NCBI GenBank assembly: GCA_030151135.1
Contig: JASLEQ010000086.1
Span: forward strand, 1-5,440
DNA length: 5,440 nucleotides
DNA from: Candidatus Sulfotelmatobacter sp.
Lineage (GTDB): Bacteria; Acidobacteriota; Terriglobia; Terriglobales; SbA1
Direction of reading: 5' to 3'
The notes under the pieces are model-generated. The model was not told the DNA's origin. It made no database searches and worked only from the letters and a program-made list of their open reading frames with translations. How positions within the stretch are numbered: the first letter of the stretch is position 1; each line of letters opens with the position of its first letter. The translations under genes were made by a program, and so were the position numbers. Of the stretch, positions 1 through 5,440 are shown piece by piece.

Positions 1-1
1 T

Positions 2-106
2 GTCACACCTTCCAACGGCTATTATTTGCTCGGACTGAAGTTTCTCCGTCCGCTGGCGTCAGCCAATAAGCCTGCGCCAAAACGGAAATTTATTTCATCT
101 GTGTGA
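2..106 (+). CDS. Possible 3' end of an upstream gene (PilZ-like C-terminus), partial
   Basis: Frame 2 is open from the left edge to a TGA at 104-106, giving 34 visible residues. The stretch includes GYYLLGLKFLRPL, followed by a basic, Pro/Ala-rich tail (ANKPAPKRK). An aromatic-Gly-hydrophobic-Phe-Leu strand near the C-terminus resembles the last beta strand of PilZ (cyclic-di-GMP-binding) domains, but the RxxxR and D/NxSxxG ligand motifs would lie outside the window and cannot be checked. Of the two other plus frames, one stops at 34-36 and one at 67-69, and all minus frames are broken here, so this is the only plausible coding frame at the edge. The stretch is short enough to be open by chance. 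It runs in the same direction as the sigma-54 activator, with a hairpin between them. Confidence 0.35.
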   Translation, partial: VTPSNGYYLLGLKFLRPLASANKPAPKRKFISSV

Positions 107-162
107 AAAAAATTGCTCACCGCTCCCCCAGGAATGTCCCGGTAACCTGCCTTGGCTGATTA

Positions 163-181
163 CTGCCGTGCCGCCCGGCAG
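163..181 (+). terminator. GC-rich hairpin, possible weak intrinsic terminator
   Basis: CTGCCG at 163-168 pairs perfectly with CGGCAG at 176-181 around a 7-base loop, and CTCTTT follows. The T-tract is short and interrupted, so this would be a weak terminator at best. The position fits the end of the possible upstream gene that stops at 106. Confidence 0.3.
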
Positions 182-193
182 CTCTTTGGTAAG

Positions 194-221
194 TTGATGC
201 TCCGCTAGCAGATAGTCTAAA
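194..221 (+). promoter_or_regulatory. Weak sigma-70-like promoter candidate
   Basis: TTGATG at 194-199 (4 of 6 to TTGACA) and TCTAAA at 216-221 (4 of 6 to TATAAT) are 16 bp apart. Transcription would start near 228, ahead of the ATG candidates at 264 and 300 of the sigma-54 activator. Matches of this quality are common by chance. Confidence 0.22.
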
Positions 222-252
222 TTTGGGCATCCTCCCGTGCTTCTTGCGGCTT

Positions 253-268
253 TGGCTGCCGGGATGCA
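253..268 (+). promoter_or_regulatory. Sigma-54 (-24/-12)-like element
   Basis: TGGC at 253-256 and TGCA at 265-268 place the key GG and GC dinucleotides exactly 10 bases apart, as sigma-54 promoters require. The match to TGGCACG-N4-TTGCW is 8 of 12; the ACG part and the first T of the -12 box differ. Transcription would begin near 279, about 20 nt before the ATG at 300. The element falls inside the longer GTG-initiated version of the same gene, so it only makes sense if the ATG at 300 is the start. A single match of this quality could be chance. Confidence 0.2.
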
Positions 269-299
269 CAGAAACAGTTCTCCCCTGCAAACAAAAGCC

Positions 300-1355
300 A
301 TGACTATCAGCAGCGTAAACACACTTGTCCAGCCGTTAGGGGAGATGCCTCCAGAGTCGATCGTCTTCGGCCGAACCGAAGCCATGCAGGCCGTACGCGA
401 CCGCCTTACGAAATTGGCCGGCGCCAACGTCCCCGTACTCATCCAGGGCGAAAGTGGGACCGGCAAGGACATCATTGCCCGCATGATCCACGCGAATTCA
501 CCGTGGCGCACCGGGCCGTGGGTCAAGGTCAATTGCCCCGCGATTCCCGGCACGCTCCTTGAAAGCGAGTTGTTCGGATACGAAAAGGGAGCCTTCACTG
601 GAGCCTATGGCGTGAAGCCTGGCCGCGTCGAAATGGCGCACCGTGGCACCCTGTTCCTCGATGAAATTTCAGAACTCGACATGTCGTTGCAGTCGAAACT
701 GCTGCAGTTATTGCAGGATGGCCAGTTCTGCCGTATCGGCGCGCAGGAAGACAAGAAAGTCGAAGTCCGCGTCGTCTGCGCCACGAACCGCAAGCTGGAA
801 CAGGAAATTGAAAACGGAACCTTCCGTTCTGACCTCTTCTACCGCATCAATGTCGTGAACCTGCATCTGCCGGCGTTGCGCGAGCGCGCCGCCGACATCC
901 CCGAGCTGGTCAACTTTTTCCTCGAGTATCACAATCGCAAGTACAACTGCCGCGCCCGAGCGTTGTCAGGCGAGATGATGACGACTCTGCGCAAATATCA
1001 TTGGCCTGGAAATATTCGCGAGCTCGAGAACCTGATCAAGCGCTACGTGATTCTCGGCAGCGAAGATGTGATCTCGTCTGACCTGGCACCGCGTCCTGCG
1101 GACTTCTTCAACACGGAGATCGCGCTGGATGGGCCGATTTCCTTGAAGAAGCTCACCCGCCAGGCCGTGCGTGAACTCGAACGCAAAGTCATTCTGAAAG
1201 TTCTGCAGAACCACCACTGGAACCGCAAGCAGGCCGCCAAGGCCCTGAGCATCAGCTATCGCGCGCTGCTCTACAAGATCCGTGACGCAGGACTGCCTTC
1301 GAACCGCATGAGGCGTGAAGCTGAAGCGGCGAGGCAGGAAGTCGCCGCAGACTAA
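300..1355 (+). CDS. Stand-alone sigma-54-dependent transcriptional activator (AAA+ and Fis HTH, PspF-like)
   Basis: This is a bacterial enhancer-binding protein that would use ATP hydrolysis to open promoters held by sigma-54 RNA polymerase. Numbered from the ATG at 300 (351 aa), the visible motifs are Walker A GESGTGKD at 50-57, the sigma-54-contacting GAFTGA loop at 97-102, Walker B GTLFLDE at 116-122, the arginine-finger segment FRSDLFYR at 175-182, sensor II WPGNIREL at 235-242, and a Fis-type helix-turn-helix around 292-331 (RKQAAKALSISYRALLYKI). A charged 20-residue tail follows. All ATPase and sigma-54-contact motifs look intact. Only about 20 residues precede the AAA+ domain, so there is no receiver, PAS, GAF or V4R domain; PspF has this layout and is held off by a partner protein. 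The frame stays open to a GTG at 237 and an ATG at 264. No start has a clear Shine-Dalgarno, and 300 is chosen because it suits a PspF-like N-terminus. The targets are not visible. Confidence 0.9.
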   Translation: MTISSVNTLVQPLGEMPPESIVFGRTEAMQAVRDRLTKLAGANVPVLIQGESGTGKDIIARMIHANSPWRTGPWVKVNCPAIPGTLLESELFGYEKGAFTGAYGVKPGRVEMAHRGTLFLDEISELDMSLQSKLLQLLQDGQFCRIGAQEDKKVEVRVVCATNRKLEQEIENGTFRSDLFYRINVVNLHLPALRERAADIPELVNFFLEYHNRKYNCRARALSGEMMTTLRKYHWPGNIRELENLIKRYVILGSEDVISSDLAPRPADFFNTEIALDGPISLKKLTRQAVRELERKVILKVLQNHHWNRKQAAKALSISYRALLYKIRDAGLPSNRMRREAEAARQEVAAD

Positions 1356-1383
1356 CCGGTCTTCCTGGTCCTATACAGCGTCT

Positions 1384-1432
1384 GTCATCCTGAGCCGCGT
1401 TTTCTGCGGCGACGGACCTATGCATTAAGCCG
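1384..1432. repeat. REP-like intergenic element with hairpin in a convergent gap
   Basis: The 142-bp gap between the convergent genes contains GTCATCCTGAGC at 1384-1395, a small hairpin (GCCGC 1394-1398 with GCGGC 1406-1410, extendable by one G-U pair) and GGACCTATGCATT at 1414-1426. TCATCCTGAGC-type sequences around a variable hairpin are, as I recall, frequent between genes in Acidobacteriota, and this looks like one slightly degenerate copy. There is no second copy in the window, so repetition is not shown here. Neither side of the hairpin has a T-tract, so it is a poor intrinsic terminator, although its place between two converging gene ends would suit that role. The rest of the gap shows only a 5-bp inverted repeat, CTGCA/TGCAG, near 1473-1486. 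Confidence 0.4.
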
Positions 1433-1497
1433 GAAGAATCCGTAGTAGGGATGCCATCAGCAAAGAGGACTCCTGCAGCACCATGCAGCCTCATCGA

Positions 1498-2073
1498 CTA
1501 GTGGGTGGAGTTGTTCTCGCTAACCTGGACCAAGTTCCGCTCTTTCGCGAACCATTTCTCAGCTACATCGATCCGCATCTGGACGTCAACCATGCAATCG
1601 GGCCGTCCATTTTTCTGAGTTCCGAGATCCGGGACTAGCAGCACTGGCGAAATGGCCACGGAGCCTATACTCTTGCCAATTTTGTAGTCGAAGTGAAATC
1701 CCGCTTCAGCCACGCCGATTTGACTGACGATCGTAGCCCCGTTTGCGGTCAGTTGTGCCGCCACATCGTCCCGGAGAGCGTCTATCAGGGGAATGAACTT
1801 CTGCCTACAAAGAGGTAAGTTTCCCTGGAAAGTGGCATCGTGCGCGACGGACTCGTAGCCCGCCGTATGGCCTCCGCCGTGCGAGTACGAGCCTTGCCCA
1901 CCATTAAAGCGGTTCAGAACGTTTTCGGGAGAGTAGTTCTTGAAGAACGCGCTCTGTGTTTCCGGACCCCCCGGATACATGTGGGCGTTGTTCCAGGTAA
2001 GCCAAACGGCAGTGACCAGAACGATAGCGAGTAAAAGAAAGTACACAACGACCGAGACCCGAGGAAATTTCAT
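1498..2073 (-). CDS. Membrane-anchored protein of unknown function
   Basis: I do not recognise this 191-residue protein. It has a short basic start (MKFPR), one hydrophobic helix at about residues 7-27 without an obvious cleavage site, and then a mostly soluble remainder, so it is probably an inner-membrane anchor with a periplasmic domain. A Gly/His/Tyr-rich low-complexity stretch at about 57-80 (NGGQGSYSHGGGHTAGY) links the anchor to a domain at about 85-180. That domain has an amphipathic helix (FIPLIDALRDDVAAQL) and alternating beta-like strands (HFDYKIGKSIGSVAISPVLL; MVDVQMRIDVAEKWF). It has two cysteines, C89 and C160. The ATG at 2073 is preferred over an in-frame TTG at 2079, because a GAGG sits 6 nt before the ATG but directly abuts the TTG. 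It follows cysQ on the same strand after 71 bp and may be transcribed separately. The signal-anchor and strand pattern support a real gene. Confidence 0.75.
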   Translation of the reverse strand: MKFPRVSVVVYFLLLAIVLVTAVWLTWNNAHMYPGGPETQSAFFKNYSPENVLNRFNGGQGSYSHGGGHTAGYESVAHDATFQGNLPLCRQKFIPLIDALRDDVAAQLTANGATIVSQIGVAEAGFHFDYKIGKSIGSVAISPVLLVPDLGTQKNGRPDCMVDVQMRIDVAEKWFAKERNLVQVSENNSTH

Positions 2074-2079
2074 GGGCAA

Positions 2080-2083
2080 CCTC
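2080..2083 (-). promoter_or_regulatory. Shine-Dalgarno that decides the start of the anchored protein
   Basis: On the minus strand GAGG is followed by 6 nt and then the ATG at 2073-2071. The alternative TTG at 2079-2077 follows the GAGG immediately, with no spacer, and so could not be served by it. Confidence 0.5.
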
Positions 2084-2091
2084 GATCAACG

Positions 2092-2121
2092 AGCATAGCT
2101 CTTCCGTATCGTTACCGCCAA
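2092..2121 (-). promoter_or_regulatory. Sigma-70-like promoter candidate for the anchored protein
   Basis: Reading the minus strand, TTGGCG (2121-2116, 4 of 6) and TATGCT (2097-2092, 4 of 6) are 18 bp apart in the gap downstream of cysQ, about 20 bp before the ATG at 2073. It would allow separate transcription of that gene. The match is modest. Confidence 0.25.
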
Positions 2122-2144
2122 TTCTGAGAGTGAACGGTGCGGTC

Positions 2145-2963
2145 CTACCGCGTCTGCTCCGCCACCGGAAGGTGCGGCTGCAGAAGGGTAAGCAATTCGT
2201 CTTTCAGCATGGGGGCGCTCGACATCAGGCCCGTCAGCAGTGGATTGCGATTATTGCAGCGCAGTGGAGCATTGTCGAGGGTGGCGACAAATCCGCCGGA
2301 ACTCTGGACGAGCGCCGCCCCGGCGGCAACGTCCCACTCATTCTTGGGCGTGAGGGTGAACGTCACATCCGCCTTGCCCGCGGCTACCAGGCCGAGCTTG
2401 TAGGCCACCGACCCCATCGGACGCACGTTGTACTCGCCGTTCATGAACGTCTGCCACTCGCCGCGCTTCACTTCGCTGCGGCTGGCAAGAATCAGCGCGC
2501 CTTTTAATTCCTTGCGCTGACTTGGCTGGACAGGCCTGCCGTTATATGTCACTCCGCAATCGATTGCACCGATAATCGTCTCGTTCGTGGCCGGATTGCA
2601 GATGCCGCCTGCCACCGGCCGCCCGTCTTCCACAAACCCGATCGACGCACAGAACTCCGGAATACCCTGCACGAACTCGCGTGTGCCATCCAGCGGATCG
2701 ACCACCCATACACGGCTCTTCGACAGCCGCGAGACGTCGTCCGTGGTCTCTTCAGAGAGCCAGCCCTCACCCTCGCGCAGCAGGTTCTGTCGCAGTACGG
2801 TATCAATGGAACGATCGGCCTCAGTAACTGGATCATGGCCGATCTTGTATTCCGTCTCGATTGCTCCGGGCGTGAAGCGGGCGAATACCGTGCGTGCCGC
2901 TTCGAGTCCTGCGGCAATACGTTCCAGAATGTCAGCGTACTTCGATGAAGTTATAGAGTTCAT
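2145..2963 (-). CDS. cysQ: CysQ-like 3'(2'),5'-bisphosphate nucleotidase (inositol monophosphatase superfamily)
   Basis: This 272-residue Mg-dependent phosphatase probably hydrolyses PAP to AMP (and PAPS to APS) in the cytoplasm, relieving inhibition by PAP when PAPS is used. The superfamily metal site is complete: DPVTEAD at 44-50, LSEE at 69-72 (E71 as ligand), DPLDGTREF at 89-97 (D89, D92) and EWDVAAGAALV at 209-219 (D211). DPLDGT followed by charged-EF is typical of CysQ, whereas classical inositol monophosphatases usually carry DPIDGT. GSVAYKLGLVAAGKAD at 184-199 matches the usual substrate-side segment. It lies 53 bp downstream of the TSUP gene and two genes after sat/cysC, which favours PAP as substrate. 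Inositol-1-phosphatase or histidinol-phosphatase activity cannot be excluded from sequence. The ATG at 2963 has only a distant AAGGA (15 nt), so initiation may be weak or coupled to the gene before it. Length is slightly above E. coli CysQ (about 246 aa). Confidence 0.8.
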   Translation of the reverse strand: MNSITSSKYADILERIAAGLEAARTVFARFTPGAIETEYKIGHDPVTEADRSIDTVLRQNLLREGEGWLSEETTDDVSRLSKSRVWVVDPLDGTREFVQGIPEFCASIGFVEDGRPVAGGICNPATNETIIGAIDCGVTYNGRPVQPSQRKELKGALILASRSEVKRGEWQTFMNGEYNVRPMGSVAYKLGLVAAGKADVTFTLTPKNEWDVAAGAALVQSSGGFVATLDNAPLRCNNRNPLLTGLMSSAPMLKDELLTLLQPHLPVAEQTR

Positions 2964-3016
2964 GAAGGTGAAGGTCAGTCCTTTGCAGGTCGTCCGGGAT
3001 AAATATCAGGACAAAG

Positions 3017-3787
3017 TCAGGCCCACAACATTCGGGCCCCGGTAATCAGAAGCAGTGTGCAGAGAATGCGCCGCAGCCACAGCACGGGAAGACGGGTCGC
3101 GATATGAGACCCGATCAGTCCGCCAGGAATCGAACCGATCAGTAGTGTGACCACCAGCATAGGATCGACGTTCCCTAACCGGAAATGCATGAAGCCGGTC
3201 ACGCCGGTCAGAATTACCGCGTGCACGATATCAGTCCCGACATTGATTTTCGGTGGGAAGCTGTAGAAAAGCAGCAGCAACATCATGATGATGCTGCCCG
3301 ATCCCACCGACGTCATCCCAACCAGAAAACCGGCGAGAAGACCGATCGCCACCATCCCCGCAAATCCCTTCATCGAGGGGGGTCGATTGGCTACGCGCTC
3401 TTCAATCCGCCGCTGAAACAGCATCAGGAGTGGAATGATGATGAGCAGCACACCCACCGCGCTCTTGATGAAGTTGTTTACTCCGTCACCATAGAGGTGA
3501 CGGATATGCATCAGCAGCTTTACACCACAGATTGAGCCGGGAACACTCCCTATTCCGAGCGCCACGACAACGTTGCGGCGCACGGTGCCTTTCTTCAGGT
3601 GCATCAGGCTGGCAGGAACTTTTGTGAAGAAGTTAAAGAGCGCGTCCGAACCCACGGCAACAATGGCTGGCACTCGCAATCCAAAGATCAGCACCGGGAG
3701 AAGCAGTACGCCGCCCCCCACGCCGCTCATTCCGATCAGGATACCTACAATGAATCCGACCAGGATCTTGAGTGCCAGCATTTCCAT
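3017..3787 (-). CDS. TauE/SafE (TSUP) family membrane transporter, probably for a sulfur oxyanion
   Basis: This 256-residue integral membrane protein has about eight hydrophobic segments (roughly 5-33, 39-60, 72-92, 108-126, 140-172, 182-202, 208-230, 236-254). The twofold internal repeat of the family is visible: GMSGVGGGVLLLP at 19-31 in the first half and GMTSVGSGSIIMM at 157-169 in the second. Length and repeat match the TauE/SafE (formerly DUF81) family. Characterised relatives export sulfite or sulfoacetate or move other sulfur compounds. Lying 13 bp after sat/cysC and 53 bp before cysQ, it is most likely a sulfate importer or a sulfite exporter for the same pathway; direction and substrate are inference. 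Two ATGs compete, at 3787 and 3781. The first is used here, with an AGGA 11 nt upstream. A basic loop at 64-71 (LKKGTVRR) and one at 126-140 suggest cytoplasmic sides. No key motif seems lost. Confidence 0.87.
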   Translation of the reverse strand: MEMLALKILVGFIVGILIGMSGVGGGVLLLPVLIFGLRVPAIVAVGSDALFNFFTKVPASLMHLKKGTVRRNVVVALGIGSVPGSICGVKLLMHIRHLYGDGVNNFIKSAVGVLLIIIPLLMLFQRRIEERVANRPPSMKGFAGMVAIGLLAGFLVGMTSVGSGSIIMMLLLLFYSFPPKINVGTDIVHAVILTGVTGFMHFRLGNVDPMLVVTLLIGSIPGGLIGSHIATRLPVLWLRRILCTLLLITGARMLWA

Positions 3788-3798
3788 TTCCGCACCGT

Positions 3799-3802
3799 TC
3801 CT
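3799..3802 (-). promoter_or_regulatory. Shine-Dalgarno overlapping the sat/cysC stop codon
   Basis: Reading the minus strand, the AG of the sat/cysC TAG stop (3803-3801) is the start of AGGA, which lies 11 nt before the TSUP ATG at 3787. Ribosomes ending sat/cysC would cover this site, which fits translational coupling. The 11-nt spacer is rather long. Confidence 0.4.
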
Positions 3803-5440
3803 ATGCTGCTGCCCCGCTCACTCCGATGAAGCCCTCGCGTTCCAGGTGCAGAATAATTTCCTGCGCCGCTTCTTCGGGTGACAGTTCGCCTGTGTTGATG
3901 GTGACTTCCGCGTCCGCCGGAACTTCGTACGGATCGGAAATACCGGTGAACTCCTTGAGGATGCCTGCACGAGCCTTGGCGTACAGGCCCTTGCGGTCAC
4001 GCTGCTCGCAAACTTCTACCGAAGTCGCCACATGCACCAGGATGAAGCCTCCGTATGGTTCGATCATCTGGCGAACATGTTTACGAGTTGCGTCATACGG
4101 AGCGATCGGTGCGCAGATCGCAATTCCGCCGTTCTTCGTGATTTCCGACGCAACATATCCGATGCGGCGGATATTGATGTCGCGGTGCTCCTTCGAGAAT
4201 CCAAGCTCCGACGAAAGATGCTTACGAACCAGGTCTCCGTCAAGCAGCGTTACCGGACGGCCGCCGACCTCAAGGAACTTGGTCAGCAGCGCGTTGGCGA
4301 TCGTCGACTTGCCCGATCCCGACAGCCCGGTGAAGAAGATGGTTACGCCTTGCTGGCTGCGTGGCGGGAAGCTGCGGCGCAGTTCCTGCACGACTTCCGG
4401 ATAGGTAAACCATCCCGGAATGTCACGCCCTTCGTTCAGGCGCTTTCGTAGTTCCGTGCCCGAAATATTGAGTACACGGTCATTCGGCTTCACTTCGTCG
4501 TCCGGAATGTAGCGGTCCTCGGTCTCGAGATACACCATCATGCTGAATGGCACCATGGTGACGCCGATGTCCGCCTCGTTCTTCTTGAAAACTTCTTGCG
4601 CTTCGTACGGGCCATAGAACGGCTTCTTTGTCTCCGGATCGGCTCCCGGACCCGCGTGGTCGCGGCCCACAATCAGGTGGGTGCAGCCATGATTCTTGCG
4701 GATCAGAGCGTGCCACATCGCCTCGCGAGGTCCACCCATGCGCATGGCAAGCGGCAGCAACGACAGCTTCTGTGTTCCTTGCGGATACTTTGAACTCAAC
4801 AGCTGATAGCAGCGCACGCGGGTGTAGTAGTCGACATCGCCCGGCTTCGTCATTCCTACGACGGGATGAATAAGAAGATTGGCTTCGACTTGCTTGGCTG
4901 CGCGGAATGTCAATTCGACGTGCGCGCGGTGCATAGGATTCCGGGTCTGGAATGCGACAACTTTCCGCCACCCGAGACGCGCAAATTCAGCGCGCAGCTC
5001 CGCTGGCGTAAGGCGAAGCGAACGGAAATCATAGTGCGATGGGGCCTGCAATCCTTCAACCTTGCCCCCTACATACCACGGGTTCGCCTTATTCATCGCA
5101 TAGTCTGCACCCGGGTGCGCCTTGCTCGTGGTGTTGAACACGGCTTTGGCTTCGGCGGCCCGGTCAGGCTGCCAGACTTCTTCGACGTGCAGTACAGCCA
5201 GCATCACACCTTCCGGATCGCGCAGCGCAACTTTGCTGCTTCCCGGCGTGAGCTTTTTTGCGAATTCTTCAGTGACGTCAAGGGTGATCGGCATGGGCCA
5301 CAGAAGACCGCTGGCCAGCCGCATGTTATGACAGACGCCTTCGTAATCGGCTTTCGTCATGAAGCCGCGCAGCGGTGAAAATCCGCCGCTCAGCAATAAT
5401 TCCAGATCGCAAATTTGACGGGCAGTAAGGTCCCAGGATG
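3801..5440 (-). CDS. sat/cysC: Bifunctional sulfate adenylyltransferase / adenylylsulfate kinase, 5' end outside the window
   Basis: This enzyme makes APS from sulfate and ATP (ATP sulfurylase) and phosphorylates it to PAPS (APS kinase), the cytoplasmic activation steps of sulfate assimilation. The frame is open to the right edge, giving 545 visible residues. Before the TTG at 5396 it already encodes SWDLTARQICDLELL, the conserved start of the ATP sulfurylase catalytic region, so that TTG is internal and some 20-40 residues are probably missing. Numbered from the TTG, ATP sulfurylase motifs are QTRNP at 150-154, HRAH at 156-159 and GRDHAG at 244-249. After a short linker near 345-350, the kinase domain has P-loop GLSGSGKST at 357-365, LDGD at 385-388, FSKEHRDINIRR at 400-411 and DRKGLYAKARAG at 467-478. 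Both active sites look complete. The order ATPS-APSK matches the Aquifex-type bacterial fusion and is the reverse of animal PAPS synthase. It ends 13 bp before the TSUP gene and is the first visible gene of the operon. Confidence 0.96.
   Translation of the reverse strand, partial: SWDLTARQICDLELLLSGGFSPLRGFMTKADYEGVCHNMRLASGLLWPMPITLDVTEEFAKKLTPGSSKVALRDPEGVMLAVLHVEEVWQPDRAAEAKAVFNTTSKAHPGADYAMNKANPWYVGGKVEGLQAPSHYDFRSLRLTPAELRAEFARLGWRKVVAFQTRNPMHRAHVELTFRAAKQVEANLLIHPVVGMTKPGDVDYYTRVRCYQLLSSKYPQGTQKLSLLPLAMRMGGPREAMWHALIRKNHGCTHLIVGRDHAGPGADPETKKPFYGPYEAQEVFKKNEADIGVTMVPFSMMVYLETEDRYIPDDEVKPNDRVLNISGTELRKRLNEGRDIPGWFTYPEVVQELRRSFPPRSQQGVTIFFTGLSGSGKSTIANALLTKFLEVGGRPVTLLDGDLVRKHLSSELGFSKEHRDINIRRIGYVASEITKNGGIAICAPIAPYDATRKHVRQMIEPYGGFILVHVATSVEVCEQRDRKGLYAKARAGILKEFTGISDPYEVPADAEVTINTGELSPEEAAQEIILHLEREGFIGVSGAAA

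Noticed and set aside
31..63. Two small inverted repeats (CGGAC/GTCCG and GCTG/CAGC)
   Set aside because: The stems are 5 and 4 bp, one with a 12-base loop, and they fall inside the likely coding end; too weak to call a structured RNA.
151..176. TGGC followed by GC near 152-166 as a sigma-54 element
   Set aside because: The GG and GC are 9 bases apart instead of the strict 10.
95..598. Minus-strand open frame of 167 codons overlapping the activator's 5' half
   Set aside because: It is antisense to the Walker A and GAFTGA coding region, has low-complexity Ser/Arg/Met content and resembles no protein family; it is a shadow of the real gene.
2130..2507. Plus-strand open frames opposite the cysQ 3' half
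   Set aside because: They are antisense to the conserved GSVAYKLGLVAAGKAD and WDVAAG region of cysQ and have no supporting features.
2964..3016. A promoter or terminator in the TSUP-cysQ gap
   Set aside because: The 53-bp gap shows no paired -35/-10 boxes or stable hairpin with a T-tract, so read-through within one operon is the simpler reading.
3772..4404. Plus-strand open frame of 210 codons opposite the APS kinase domain
   Set aside because: It is antisense to the P-loop domain; its Ser/Arg/Pro-rich composition is typical of a shadow frame.
4480..4971. Minus-strand open frame of 163 codons inside sat/cysC
   Set aside because: It is in another frame of the ATP sulfurylase coding region and is rich in Arg and Ser, as expected of an out-of-frame translation of GC-rich coding DNA.
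4866..5378. Plus-strand open frame of 170 codons opposite sat/cysC
   Set aside because: It lies wholly antisense to conserved ATP sulfurylase sequence, with no domain or ribosome binding site of note.

Overview
The window looks like ordinary chromosomal DNA from a moderately GC-rich, free-living bacterium. The gene styles fit Acidobacteriota: an ATP sulfurylase-APS kinase fusion in the ATPS-APSK order, a PspF-like sigma-54 activator, and an intergenic element containing TCATCCTGAGC. That placement is an inference from style; no rRNA or other marker is present. I see no phage, insertion sequence, CRISPR array, tRNA or rRNA.

Layout. Positions 1-106 may hold the last 34 codons of a plus-strand gene whose end resembles a PilZ-type beta strand. 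Positions 107-299 hold a GC-rich hairpin and weak promoter-like motifs. Positions 300-1355 (+) encode a sigma-54 enhancer-binding activator made only of an AAA+ domain and a Fis-type helix-turn-helix, with no sensor or receiver domain. The convergent gap 1356-1497 carries a hairpin-bearing, REP-like element. Everything to the right is on the minus strand. In transcription order these genes are sat/cysC (3801 to beyond 5440, 5' end outside the window), a TauE/SafE-family membrane protein (3017-3787), a CysQ-like phosphatase (2145-2963) and an unrecognised membrane-anchored protein (1498-2073).

How the genes work together. The first three minus-strand genes form a sulfate-activation operon with gaps of 13 and 53 bp. 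Sat makes APS from sulfate and ATP, and the fused APS kinase domain makes PAPS. CysQ removes the 3'-phosphate from PAP or PAPS, clearing the by-product of PAPS use. The TSUP membrane protein probably moves a sulfur oxyanion (sulfate in, or sulfite or a similar anion out), but its direction cannot be read from sequence. The fourth gene lies 71 bp further on with its own candidate promoter, so its membership of the operon is uncertain.

No clearly new system is visible. The points most worth a second look are the transporter placed between PAPS synthesis and PAP removal, the stand-alone sigma-54 activator with a possible -24/-12 element at its own 5' end, the intergenic repeat-like element, and the unrecognised anchored protein.
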